Of a DNA stretch of 64,000 bases, positions 51,597 through 59,428 are shown piece after piece. Made by a program: the position numbers and the translations under genes. How positions within the stretch are numbered: the first letter of the stretch is position 1; each line of letters starts with the position of its first letter. The notes below the pieces were generated by a model. It was not told the DNA's origin. It worked only from the letters and a program-made list of their open reading frames with translations, and made no database searches. Source of the stretch: Gemmatimonadaceae bacterium (GTDB lineage: Bacteria; Gemmatimonadota; Gemmatimonadetes; Gemmatimonadales; Gemmatimonadaceae); NCBI GenBank assembly GCA_019637445.1, contig JAHBVS010000001.1, forward strand, positions 1,337,586-1,401,585. The letters run 5' to 3'.

Positions 51597-53183
51597 ATGC
51601 GCGTCGCGCCGTTTCCGTTCCTTGTCGCGGCGTGGTTTGCGCTGGTGCAATGGCGGCAGGCGGGCTTGGCGAGCACGGGCAGGCTCGGCGATCTGCTGAC
51701 GTCGGTGTTGGGAGCGCTGGCCGTCGCGGCGCTGGGAACGCTTGTTGGCCGCGCGGTCACAAAGGACGCCGCTGCCCGCGGGCTCGTGGCGCTCACAGTG
51801 GTCGCTTGGGGGGCGCTCTACTCTTCCTACGCGGCATACGCCGTGTTGCTCGGCCTCCGGCTTCCCGTCGCCGACTCGGTGCTGCTCTGGACCCTGCTCT
51901 GCGGGCTCGCCGTGTTCGTGGCAAGCCGGCTAACCGTGGGCGAGGGATTCGTGCGCGCGCTGAGCATCGGCTCGGGACTGCTGGTGCTCTTCCAGGTCTT
52001 TGGCGCCGCGACGGCGATGCGAACCGTCGCGGGTGAGACGCACGTGGGCAGCGGTCGCAGCGCCGAGCGGCCGGACATCTATCTGTTCGTGCTCGACAAG
52101 TACACGGCTTCGCCGTGGCTGTCCGCCACCTACGGCGTGGACAATCGCGCGTTCGAAGATTCGCTGCGGCAGCTCGGGTTCGTGCTGCCCCCCGCAGCAC
52201 GCACGAACTATCCACATACCAGTCTCGTGTTGGCGACACTGCTCGACGGCGCGCCGGTGCACGAGACGGTGAACGACTCGACAGCGCGCTGGCCCGCGGT
52301 CTTTGCCCGTGTTGAGCAGGGCGCAATGATTGCGGCGCTGCAGGAACGCGGGTATCGCTTCGCATTCTTCCCCACGACGTTCCACGCCACATCGCAGCAT
52401 CCGCGAGCTGACATCCGCCTGACGCAGGACGCTGCGCGCCGGGCGACGTGGTTCCACAGCTGGCGTGCCAACGGACCGTTTGATGCACTGATTGCGCTCC
52501 GCTGCGGGCGTCACGGCTGCCAGAGTGCGGCCGGCGAACGCGTGCAAGCGTTTCCATATCCGCTGGAGGCGGCCACAGCGATCCGGTGGAAGTTCGAGAC
52601 CGTGCGCACACTGCCGGATAGCAGTGGACCGATCTTCTCCTTCGTGCACGCCCTGCTGCCCCACGAACCCTACCAGTTCTCCGCGGACTGCGAGCCGCAG
52701 GAGCCGTGGTGGCCGGTCAACGATGCGGACGCGGATGCGGCGGCGGACTCGACCATCCGCGCGGCCTACGCCGCCCAGGTGCGCTGCGCCAACCGGCTCG
52801 TGCTCGAGACCGTGGGCGAACTCATTCGCCGGTCGAAGATCCCGCCTGTCATCCTGATCCAGTCCGACCACGGACACGGACGCATGACAGAGGACGCGAT
52901 GAGTGGGCGCACCGTGCCGCTCGTAGAGCTAACGGCAACCCAACTGCGCGAACGGCTCGATGTCTTCGCCGCCTACCGGGTGCCGGGCCACCCCGAGGTC
53001 TTTCCCGACAATGTCACGCCGGCCAGTGTCCTGCCGCGCACGCTGAACGCGCTCTTCAACGCTGGGCTTGCTGTTCCGGACGATCGCACCTGGTGGGTGG
53101 ACGCCTTCCGCCAGCCATTGCGCGTGACGCCAATCCCGCCGGAACGCCTGCGCCTCAGCAGAGATGCACCGCCATCGCCTTGA
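51597..53183 (+). CDS. Membrane sulfatase-fold (alkaline phosphatase superfamily) protein
   Basis: The protein has 528 residues. Four or five membrane segments are at the N-terminus (about 5-140). The rest is a periplasmic sulfatase-like domain with DIYLFVLDKYT (metal Asp and the position of the nucleophile), HALLPHEPYQF, and SDHGHG (Asp and His metal ligands). It lacks the C-x-P-S-R sulfatase signature, so it is likely a phosphoglycerol- or phosphoethanolamine-transferase-like enzyme or hydrolase for an envelope polymer. It follows the methyltransferase gene by three bases, and its end overlaps the convergent importer gene by 29 bases. Confidence 0.8.
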   Translation: MRVAPFPFLVAAWFALVQWRQAGLASTGRLGDLLTSVLGALAVAALGTLVGRAVTKDAAARGLVALTVVAWGALYSSYAAYAVLLGLRLPVADSVLLWTLLCGLAVFVASRLTVGEGFVRALSIGSGLLVLFQVFGAATAMRTVAGETHVGSGRSAERPDIYLFVLDKYTASPWLSATYGVDNRAFEDSLRQLGFVLPPAARTNYPHTSLVLATLLDGAPVHETVNDSTARWPAVFARVEQGAMIAALQERGYRFAFFPTTFHATSQHPRADIRLTQDAARRATWFHSWRANGPFDALIALRCGRHGCQSAAGERVQAFPYPLEAATAIRWKFETVRTLPDSSGPIFSFVHALLPHEPYQFSADCEPQEPWWPVNDADADAAADSTIRAAYAAQVRCANRLVLETVGELIRRSKIPPVILIQSDHGHGRMTEDAMSGRTVPLVELTATQLRERLDVFAAYRVPGHPEVFPDNVTPASVLPRTLNALFNAGLAVPDDRTWWVDAFRQPLRVTPIPPERLRLSRDAPPSP

Positions 53184-54240
53184 AGGTCGCGACCACCGCG
53201 AGGCCGGGCTCCAGGCGTAGCTCACCGGCCGAGCGCGTGGTCAACGCGGCGACCAACAGCACCCCACGCACATCAACCGTCACGCGCGTCAAGGCGCCCA
53301 GCGTGGCGACCTCGACCACTCGACCGGCAAATCGATTGCGCGCCGAGTCGTGCGATTGATCGCGGGCAATGGTGATCTCTTCCGCGCGAATCACGGCGTG
53401 GCCGGCGCCCTCCGCAAAATCGCCCACGGCATAGAGTGTCAGGCCGTCGGACTCGAAGGCGAACGCGCGATGACCCTTGGCGTACGCCGCCGGATCTCCC
53501 TCCAGCCAATCCGGCGAGAGCTCACCCAGCTCGCGCGCTGAGCCGCCCAGCACGTTCTCCGCACCAAGGAACTCCGCGACGTACGGAGACGCGGGCCGAC
53601 GGAATACTTCCGCGGGTGTGCCCTGCTGCAGCACGCGTCCCGCGTCGAGGAGGATGGCACGGTCGCCAAGCATACCTGCCTCGGCGAAATCGTGCGTTAC
53701 CTGCAGCGTGGTGAGCCCCCACTCGCGATGCATCGCGCGCACCTCCCGCCGCACGACGGCACGCCGGCGCGGGTCGAGCGCAGAGAACGGCTCGTCGAGC
53801 AGCAGCAGGGCCGGCCGCCGCGCGAGGGCTCGCGCCAGTGCGACCAACTGTCGCTCGCCGCCGGAGAGTCCGTTGACATCGCGTGCGTACAGTTCGGTGA
53901 CCCCGAAGCGCTCGGCGACATCGTGCGCATCCGCAGCGACCCGCGCGCCGTAGCAAACGTTCTCCCGTACGCTGAGATGCGGAAAGAGAAACGCGTGCTG
54001 GTACACGAGCCCGATGTCGCGCGCCTCAGGCGGGACGCCGCGTGCGGCGACGCCGCCGAGTTCGACGCTGCCTGATTCCGGCGCAAGAAGCCCCGCCACC
54101 ACCTCGAGCAGGGTTGTCTTCCCTGCCCCCGCCGGTCCGATGACGACTCCGTACTCGCGCGCCCCAAGCTCCAGCTGCACGCTGTCGAGCGCGAATCGTC
54201 CCTTGCGCGCGGACACATCGCGCAGCCGCAGGCCGCTCAC
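53155..54240 (-). CDS. wtpC: Tungstate/molybdate ABC importer, ATPase
   Basis: The protein has 361 residues. Walker A is GPAGAGKTT (35-43), the Q-loop is in LVYQHAFLFPHLS, the signature is LSGGERQ (125-131), and Walker B is LLLLDEPFSALDP. The C-terminal part is a Mop/TOBE-like regulatory domain (about 290-360; NRFAGRVVEVATLGALTRVTV) that binds oxyanions in ModC relatives. It is the last of three genes for the importer. Its end overlaps the sulfatase-fold gene on the other strand. Confidence 0.85.
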   Translation of the reverse strand: MSGLRLRDVSARKGRFALDSVQLELGAREYGVVIGPAGAGKTTLLEVVAGLLAPESGSVELGGVAARGVPPEARDIGLVYQHAFLFPHLSVRENVCYGARVAADAHDVAERFGVTELYARDVNGLSGGERQLVALARALARRPALLLLDEPFSALDPRRRAVVRREVRAMHREWGLTTLQVTHDFAEAGMLGDRAILLDAGRVLQQGTPAEVFRRPASPYVAEFLGAENVLGGSARELGELSPDWLEGDPAAYAKGHRAFAFESDGLTLYAVGDFAEGAGHAVIRAEEITIARDQSHDSARNRFAGRVVEVATLGALTRVTVDVRGVLLVAALTTRSAGELRLEPGLAVVATFKAMAVHLC

Positions 54241-54262
54241 GACGACCTCCGCTCGCGCGCGG

Positions 54263-55066
54263 TCATTCGGCCCCCCGATCCCGTCGCAGCGTCCGCAAGA
54301 GCGTCAGCGGCAGGAGCGCCAACAGAGCGAGCACCGCAGCCACCGGCAGCGCCTCGGAGAGTCCGAAGCTGGTGAAGCGGTCATAGCTCAAGACGCTGGC
54401 CACCTTGGGATTGTACGTGAGGATGACGATCGCCCCGAATTCGCTGACCGCGCGCGCCCACATCACCACCGCGCTGGCCAGCAGGCCGCGACCGGCCAGC
54501 GGCAAGGTCACGCGACGGAACGCCGTCCACGGCGCATCGCCGAGTGTCCGGGCCACGCCCTCGAAGCGCGGATCGACCTTGGCAAAGGCCTCGCGCGCAC
54601 CGCTCACGAAGAGCGGCGCCGACACGAACAGCATCGCCGCGATGATGCCCAGCGGAGTGCCGACGATACGCAGGCCCATCTCCAGCGCCGCACCGCCTAC
54701 GGCCGACTCGCGACCCAGCAGCAGCAGCAACGCGATGCCGGCTACCGGATGCGGAATCAGCAGCGGAAGGTCCAGCACCGCCGAGAGCACTGCGCGTCCC
54801 GGAAAACGTCGCCGCGCCAGCAGCCAGGCCAGCGGCATGCCGCCGAGGACGCCAAGCAGGGTCGCGGCGGTGGCGCAGAACCCTGTGAGCAGGAGTGAGG
54901 CGCGAAGCTCGGCATCGGTGGCGAGTCGTGTGATGCCGTCGGCACCGGAGTCCGTGACCAGCCGCAGGATCGGCGCCGCGAGGAAGAGCAGCAGGCCTGA
55001 GGCCAGCGCCGCGGCCAGCACACTGGCGATGGCCGGCAGCCGCCGCGACGGTGCGGTCGCGATCAC
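54263..55066 (-). CDS. wtpB: Tungstate/molybdate ABC importer, permease
   Basis: The protein has 267 residues and six membrane segments. The cytosolic EAA loop near EAFAKVDPRFEGVARTLGDAPWTAFRRVTLPLAGRG is read in the blocks EAFAKVDPRFEGVARTLG and AFRRVTLPLAGRG, the mark of binding-protein-dependent permeases of the ModB/WtpB/CysT group. It lies between the binding protein (39-base gap) and ATPase (22-base gap) genes. Confidence 0.87.
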   Translation of the reverse strand: MIATAPSRRLPAIASVLAAALASGLLLFLAAPILRLVTDSGADGITRLATDAELRASLLLTGFCATAATLLGVLGGMPLAWLLARRRFPGRAVLSAVLDLPLLIPHPVAGIALLLLLGRESAVGGAALEMGLRIVGTPLGIIAAMLFVSAPLFVSGAREAFAKVDPRFEGVARTLGDAPWTAFRRVTLPLAGRGLLASAVVMWARAVSEFGAIVILTYNPKVASVLSYDRFTSFGLSEALPVAAVLALLALLPLTLLRTLRRDRGAE

Positions 55067-55105
55067 CGACGAGCCACCGCGCAGGCCAGTCGTGTCGGCG
55101 CAGGC

Positions 55106-56020
55106 TCAGCGCGCATCAGCTGCTTGGCCGGCGCGCGTGACAGGCACATCGAGCGCATCCATCCCTTCCCGCCGCAGAATCGCCCGTCCATCGGCGGACA
55201 GCAGGAAGCGCAGGAAGCGCTCGGCGAGTTCCGGATGCGGCGCAGCACGCGGCACGGCGAGCGCATACGCAATCGGCGTCCCGACGAAGGTCACGGAGTC
55301 ACGCGGTGACTTGCCACGCACTGTCACATTGGCGGTGCGATAGAACTCCGAGAGCGCCGGCTGCGACAGGTCCACGGAGTCGCCCAGCAACACGTATCGC
55401 AGCCCGATCGACTTGGCCATCGACTCGTAGGACCAGATGTAGTCGTACTCGCCTGCCTGCAGGAGTCCCACGAGGTCGGCTTCCTTGGGGCGCACGTTGC
55501 GGTCGGGTGCCCGCGCCCTGAGTTGCACCGGGAGATCCGTCTGGCGCCGTGTTGCGGCCGCCAGCTGCCAGACCATCAGCGTGCGATAGCCGTTGGGGTC
55601 GAGCTGCGGGTCGGAGCGGCCCACTTCCACCCCGTCGCGGCTCAGGATATCCGGCCAGCTGGCGGTCGAGATCTCGCTCGCGTATCGGGAGTCGCCGGTG
55701 TAGGCGACCACCATCCGGTTGCGCGCGAAGATCACGTACTCGTCCACGTGGTTGGGCACGAGGTACTCGGGGAAGACGGCCACGTCGGCCAGCGCGATGA
55801 TGTCCGGCACCTTGCCCAGTTCCGTGAGCTTACGGGCGGTCTCCAGGGAACCGGCGCTCTCCTGCGCAACGCGCACCCGCTCGCGCCGCGCGAAACTGTC
55901 CATCACCGCGCGCATCGGTCGTGCAAGGCTGCCCGCGTTGTAGACCACGAGTGGCTCCGCCGCGCTGCCGGATCCGCAGGACGCGAGGCCGAGCACGAGG
56001 AGGGCGTGGAGTGGACGCAT
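55106..56020 (-). CDS. wtpA: Tungstate/molybdate-binding lipoprotein (WtpA-like)
   Basis: The protein has 304 residues. The signal ends in the lipobox LASC. The mature protein has LVVYNAGSLARPMRAVMDSF, GSLETARKLTELGKVPDI, VDEYVIFARNRMVVAYT and SDPQLDPNGYRTLMVWQLA, which follow the WtpA/ModA-like oxyanion-binding family closely. It captures tungstate or molybdate outside the inner membrane. It is the first gene of the importer and is divergent from the NatAB-like exporter. It would supply the molybdenum hydroxylase encoded in the same window. Confidence 0.88.
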   Translation of the reverse strand: MRPLHALLVLGLASCGSGSAAEPLVVYNAGSLARPMRAVMDSFARRERVRVAQESAGSLETARKLTELGKVPDIIALADVAVFPEYLVPNHVDEYVIFARNRMVVAYTGDSRYASEISTASWPDILSRDGVEVGRSDPQLDPNGYRTLMVWQLAAATRRQTDLPVQLRARAPDRNVRPKEADLVGLLQAGEYDYIWSYESMAKSIGLRYVLLGDSVDLSQPALSEFYRTANVTVRGKSPRDSVTFVGTPIAYALAVPRAAPHPELAERFLRFLLSADGRAILRREGMDALDVPVTRAGQAADAR

Positions 56021-56106
56021 ACCGAAGTGTCGCAGTCCACCTGCCGTCGCACCAGTACCGTCAGGGGGTCCGGCTGGTACCTTTCACGCACTTCAACCCC
56101 AGACGT

Positions 56107-57072
56107 ATGACCGATCTCGCACTCGAGATCCGCGACGTAGCCAAGCGCTACGCCGAGCACGTCGCGGTCCAGCAACTCTCGCTGGCTGTCCCCCGTGGCA
56201 CCGTCTACGGCCTCCTCGGCCCAAACGGCGCGGGCAAGACGACCACCATCCGCATGATCCTCAACGTGATCGCACCCGACGAGGGCAGCATCACGATCCT
56301 TGGGCGCCCCAACCGCGACAGCGCGGTGCTCGACCGCATCGGCTACCTGCCGGAGGAGCGCGGACTCTACAAGAAGATGACGGTGCGCGATATCCTCCGC
56401 TTTCTTGGTGAACTCAAGGGCGTGGACAGGAAGACCGCTGACATCCGCATCGATGATTGGCTGGAGCGCCTCACGCTGCGCACGGCGGAGAAGGATTGGA
56501 GCAAGAGCAAGGTGGACGAGCTCTCGCGCGGCATGCAGCAGAAGGTGCAGTTCATCGGCACGCTGCTGCACGATCCGGAACTCGTGATCCTCGACGAGCC
56601 GTTCAGCGGCCTCGACCCAATCAACGCGCAGGCGCTGAAGGACACGGTGGTGGAGCTTCGTCGCCGCGGGAAGACCGTGATCTTCTCCACCCACCTGATG
56701 GACAATGCGGAGCGGCTCTGCGACGCCGTGTGCATCATCGCGCGTGGCGAGAAGGTGCTCGACGGCCCGATTGCCTCGGTGAAGGCGAACAACGCCGGCC
56801 GAACGGTGGCGGTGGCGCTCGACGGCAGCGCGAGCACCGCCGTCTCGGCGCTGTTCCAGGACCGGGCCTTGGTGGACCGCGTGGACGACCACGGGCGTTA
56901 CTTCGAGGTCGAGTTGAGCGCCACCGGCGACGCGCAGGTACTCCTGCAGCGCCTGGTGGGCGCGGGCGCGACCATCCAGCGGTTCGAGCGCGTGCAGCCC
57001 TCGCTGCACCAGATCTTCCTGCAGCGCGTCGGCGCCACCGGCGTCGAGGAGGGGATGACCGGCCATGGCTAA
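56107..57072 (+). CDS. ABC transporter ATPase (NatA-like)
   Basis: The protein has 321 residues. Walker A is GPNGAGKTT, the signature is ELSRGMQQKVQF, and Walker B is LVILDEPFSGLDP. The C-terminal 90 residues (about 230-320) are the accessory part seen in NatA, the Na+ export ATPase. It overlaps the permease gene by eight bases (ATGG... in a second frame), so the two form one exporter. The substrate is likely a cation or a hydrophobic compound; this is only by analogy. Confidence 0.9.
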   Translation: MTDLALEIRDVAKRYAEHVAVQQLSLAVPRGTVYGLLGPNGAGKTTTIRMILNVIAPDEGSITILGRPNRDSAVLDRIGYLPEERGLYKKMTVRDILRFLGELKGVDRKTADIRIDDWLERLTLRTAEKDWSKSKVDELSRGMQQKVQFIGTLLHDPELVILDEPFSGLDPINAQALKDTVVELRRRGKTVIFSTHLMDNAERLCDAVCIIARGEKVLDGPIASVKANNAGRTVAVALDGSASTAVSALFQDRALVDRVDDHGRYFEVELSATGDAQVLLQRLVGAGATIQRFERVQPSLHQIFLQRVGATGVEEGMTGHG

Positions 57073-58360
57073 GTTCTGGGCGGTACTGAAGCGCGAGTAT
57101 CTCGAGCGCGTACGCACGAAGTGGTTCATCATCGTCACGCTGTTCGGCCCGTTTTTCTTCGGCGCGATCATGGTGCTGCCGGGCTACCTCTCGGTGCGCA
57201 ATATCCGTGAGGCGCGGGTGACGAACATGCGGATCGTCGACGCCACCGGCCTCGGACTGGGCGCGCGTGTGGCGCAGCGGCTGGCGGCCTCACAAGTGGC
57301 GGCCAGCACCCCGGGCGAGATGGCCCGCGTGGACACCGTGACGCAGGACGCGGTCGCCGCGACGGAGCAAGAGATGATTGCGCTGGTGCAGGCACGCGAG
57401 GAGAACGGCGTGCTGGTGCTCGACAGTGGCGTCGTAAACTCCGGCCGCGCGCGCTACTTCGGCCGCGACGCCGGCTCGGTTGGCCAGATCGAGGCCATCG
57501 AGGCCGCAGTGCGGAACGCCGTGCTGTCGTCGCGGCTTGAGGGGGCTGGTCTCAACGTGGACCAGGTGGAGTCCATCACGCGCCTGCGCATCCGCATCGC
57601 CAGCGAGAAGGTCACCGACGAGGGACTCAGCGGCTCTGGGCTGGCCAGTACCTTCTTCGGCTTCGGCGTGGCCTTCCTGCTCTATATGAGCATCATCCTC
57701 TACGGCCAGAACATCCTGCGCGGCGTGCTCGAGGAGAAGACGACTCGCGTGGCCGAGGTGATTGTCTCGAGCGTCAAGCCGGACACGTTGCTCGCCGGCA
57801 AGGTCCTGGGCGTCGGCGCCGTGGGCCTCACGCAGATGCTGGTCTGGACGGCCAGCGGCATCGTCTTCTGGGAGCAGCGCGCCCGCATCTTCTCGATGAT
57901 GGGCGTGCAGAACTTCCCCCAGATCTCGTTCCCCAACATCGACACGCTGGTCCTGATTGCGCTGCTGCTGTACTTCGTGCTTGGCTACACGTTCTATGCG
58001 TCGCTGTTCGCGGCCGTGGGTGCGATGGTCAGCTCGCAGGAAGAGGCGCAGCAGGCGGCCCAGCCGGTGATGATGCTGCTGATCTTCAGCATCATCTTCG
58101 TGCAGCCGGTGATGACGAACCCGACGGGCTCGATGGCGACCTGGCTGTCGTTCATTCCCTTCTCGGCGCCGATCATCATGCCGATGCGGATGACGGCAAC
58201 CCCCGTCTCCGCAGCGGAAATTGGCTTGTCACTCCTCGGTGTGGCGGCGGCCTGTGTGGCGGCCATCTGGCTTTCCGCGAGGATCTATCGCGTGGGCCTG
58301 CTCATGTACGGCAAGCGGCCGTCGATGCGCGAGTTGCTGCGGTGGGTGCGGCAGTCTTGA
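57065..58360 (+). CDS. ABC-2-type permease (NatB-like)
   Basis: The protein has 431 residues. One membrane segment at about 20-42 is followed by a large periplasmic loop (about 45-190). Five more segments begin at about 195, including the block ILRGVLEEKTTRVAEVIVSS of ABC-2 permeases of the NatB type. It is the partner of the ATPase upstream. The gene ends 14 bases before the composite palindrome. Confidence 0.9.
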   Translation: MAKFWAVLKREYLERVRTKWFIIVTLFGPFFFGAIMVLPGYLSVRNIREARVTNMRIVDATGLGLGARVAQRLAASQVAASTPGEMARVDTVTQDAVAATEQEMIALVQAREENGVLVLDSGVVNSGRARYFGRDAGSVGQIEAIEAAVRNAVLSSRLEGAGLNVDQVESITRLRIRIASEKVTDEGLSGSGLASTFFGFGVAFLLYMSIILYGQNILRGVLEEKTTRVAEVIVSSVKPDTLLAGKVLGVGAVGLTQMLVWTASGIVFWEQRARIFSMMGVQNFPQISFPNIDTLVLIALLLYFVLGYTFYASLFAAVGAMVSSQEEAQQAAQPVMMLLIFSIIFVQPVMTNPTGSMATWLSFIPFSAPIIMPMRMTATPVSAAEIGLSLLGVAAACVAAIWLSARIYRVGLLMYGKRPSMRELLRWVRQS

Positions 58361-58374
58361 ACTGCTAACTGCAT

Positions 58375-58562
58375 TGCCACAGAGGCACAGAGACACAGAG
58401 GTGTCGGAACGCAGGTAGGCCTCTGTGTCTATGCCAACTACAACTTCCAAGGGGGCCTGGCGGAATGATCTGTCCGCCAAGCCCCCTTTGAAGCTGCCGA
58501 TGGTATGGGCACAGAGGCCAACGTGCGCGCTCAACCCTCTGTGTCTCCGTGCCTCTGTGGCA
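58375..58562. repeat. Palindromic element, family B, composite with a nested palindrome
   Basis: The outer arms TGCCACAGAGGCACAGAGAC (58375-) and CTCTGTGTCTCCGTGCCTCT (to 58562) are inverted copies and match family B copy 1 at the sufB end. A second, incomplete right arm (CCTCTGTGTCTATGCC) and left arm (GGCACAGAGG) lie inside. Between them is another inverted repeat (58444-58463 and 58474-58493), with a loop of 10 bases. The whole sits between convergent genes. Confidence 0.85.
58444..58493. repeat. Nested palindrome inside the family B element
   Basis: CTTCCAAGGGGGCCTGGCGG and CCGCCAAGCCCCCTTTGAAG pair at most positions around AATGATCTGT. The sequence is not related to family A or to the outer arms, so it looks like a separate element that entered the loop between two family B copies. 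Confidence 0.7.
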
Positions 58563-58587
58563 AAGCAGTTCCCTCAGCGCATCAGTC

Positions 58588-59019
58588 TCAAACGGCAGCC
58601 GACGCACAGTGCTGGTCAAACGCCGCCGTCAGGTCCGCAGCGATTGCGTCGGCCGAGCGGCCTTCGATCTGGAAGCGCTCCACCATGTGCACCAGCTTGC
58701 CGTCCTTGAGCAGCGCGATGCTCGGCGAGCTCGGCGCGTAGCCAGAGAAGTATGAGCGCGCCTGGCGCGTCGCGTCCACGTCGTTGCCGGCGAACACCGT
58801 GAACTTGTGCTCCGGCAGCGTCGCATGGCGTAGGGCAAGCGCCACCGCCGGACGCATGTTGCGAGCCGCGCAGCCGCACATCGAGTTCACCACCACCAGC
58901 TGCGTGCCCTTCGTCTGAGTGAGCGCCTCGTCCACCTGCGCCGCCGACTTGAGCGGCTGCACGCCAAGCGTCTCGATCTCCGCGCGCATTGGCGCGATCC
59001 ATTGTTCGTCGTACATCAT
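58588..59019 (-). CDS. Bacilliredoxin (BrxA/BrxB-like)
   Basis: The protein has 143 residues and a thioredoxin-like fold. The active site is CGC in VNSMCGCAARNMRP (two Cys separated by one Gly), the mark of YphP/BrxA-type bacilliredoxins, which reduce protein disulfides with bacillithiol. It has YFSGYAPSSPSIALLKDGKL, the expected cis-Pro loop. The presence of a bacilliredoxin suggests that the organism makes bacillithiol. A GroES-like gene is 35 bases upstream on the same strand. Confidence 0.92.
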   Translation of the reverse strand: MMYDEQWIAPMRAEIETLGVQPLKSAAQVDEALTQTKGTQLVVVNSMCGCAARNMRPAVALALRHATLPEHKFTVFAGNDVDATRQARSYFSGYAPSSPSIALLKDGKLVHMVERFQIEGRSADAIAADLTAAFDQHCASAAV

Positions 59020-59054
59020 CGTGTCCTACTCCTTCTCCGTTGGAAAGCCGCGGC

Positions 59055-59414
59055 TTACTCGCGGCTCAGGGCCAGGAGCGCGGCCTGCGGTACCACCAGG
59101 TAGCGCTCGTTATCGAACGTGATCTCCACGGCCGCCTTGCGGAAGAAGAGCGCGTAATCGCCGACCTGCGCCTGCATCGGGATGTGCCGCGTCTCCTTCT
59201 GGCTGCCGATGCGCCAAGGCTCGTCGAGATGGTCCGTTACCTCGGGCAGCGGCGTGCCGGGGCCCGTGGCCACGATGCGACCGCCCTGCACCGCCTGACC
59301 CTCTACCGCCGTCGCCGGGAGGTACAGGCCCACCTTCGAGCGCTCCTCGCCGTCCTCGACCTTGATCAGGACGCGGTCGCCGACGACGATGAGCTCCTTC
59401 TTGCCTTTGCGCAT
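59055..59414 (-). CDS. GroES-like chaperonin cofactor with insertion
   Basis: The protein has 119 residues; normal GroES has about 97. The mobile-loop region has VGLYLPATAVEGQAVQGG followed by RIVATGPG, as in GroES. The second half has an extra block of about 20 residues, PEVTDHLDEPWRIGSQKETR, before QVGDYALFFRKAAVEI. No groEL is beside it. It may be a second, specialised GroES or a structural relative. The neighbour on one side is bacilliredoxin and on the other an M24 peptidase (14 bases). Confidence 0.82.
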   Translation of the reverse strand: MRKGKKELIVVGDRVLIKVEDGEERSKVGLYLPATAVEGQAVQGGRIVATGPGTPLPEVTDHLDEPWRIGSQKETRHIPMQAQVGDYALFFRKAAVEITFDNERYLVVPQAALLALSRE

Positions 59415-59428
59415 CTGCGGAAACTAAC

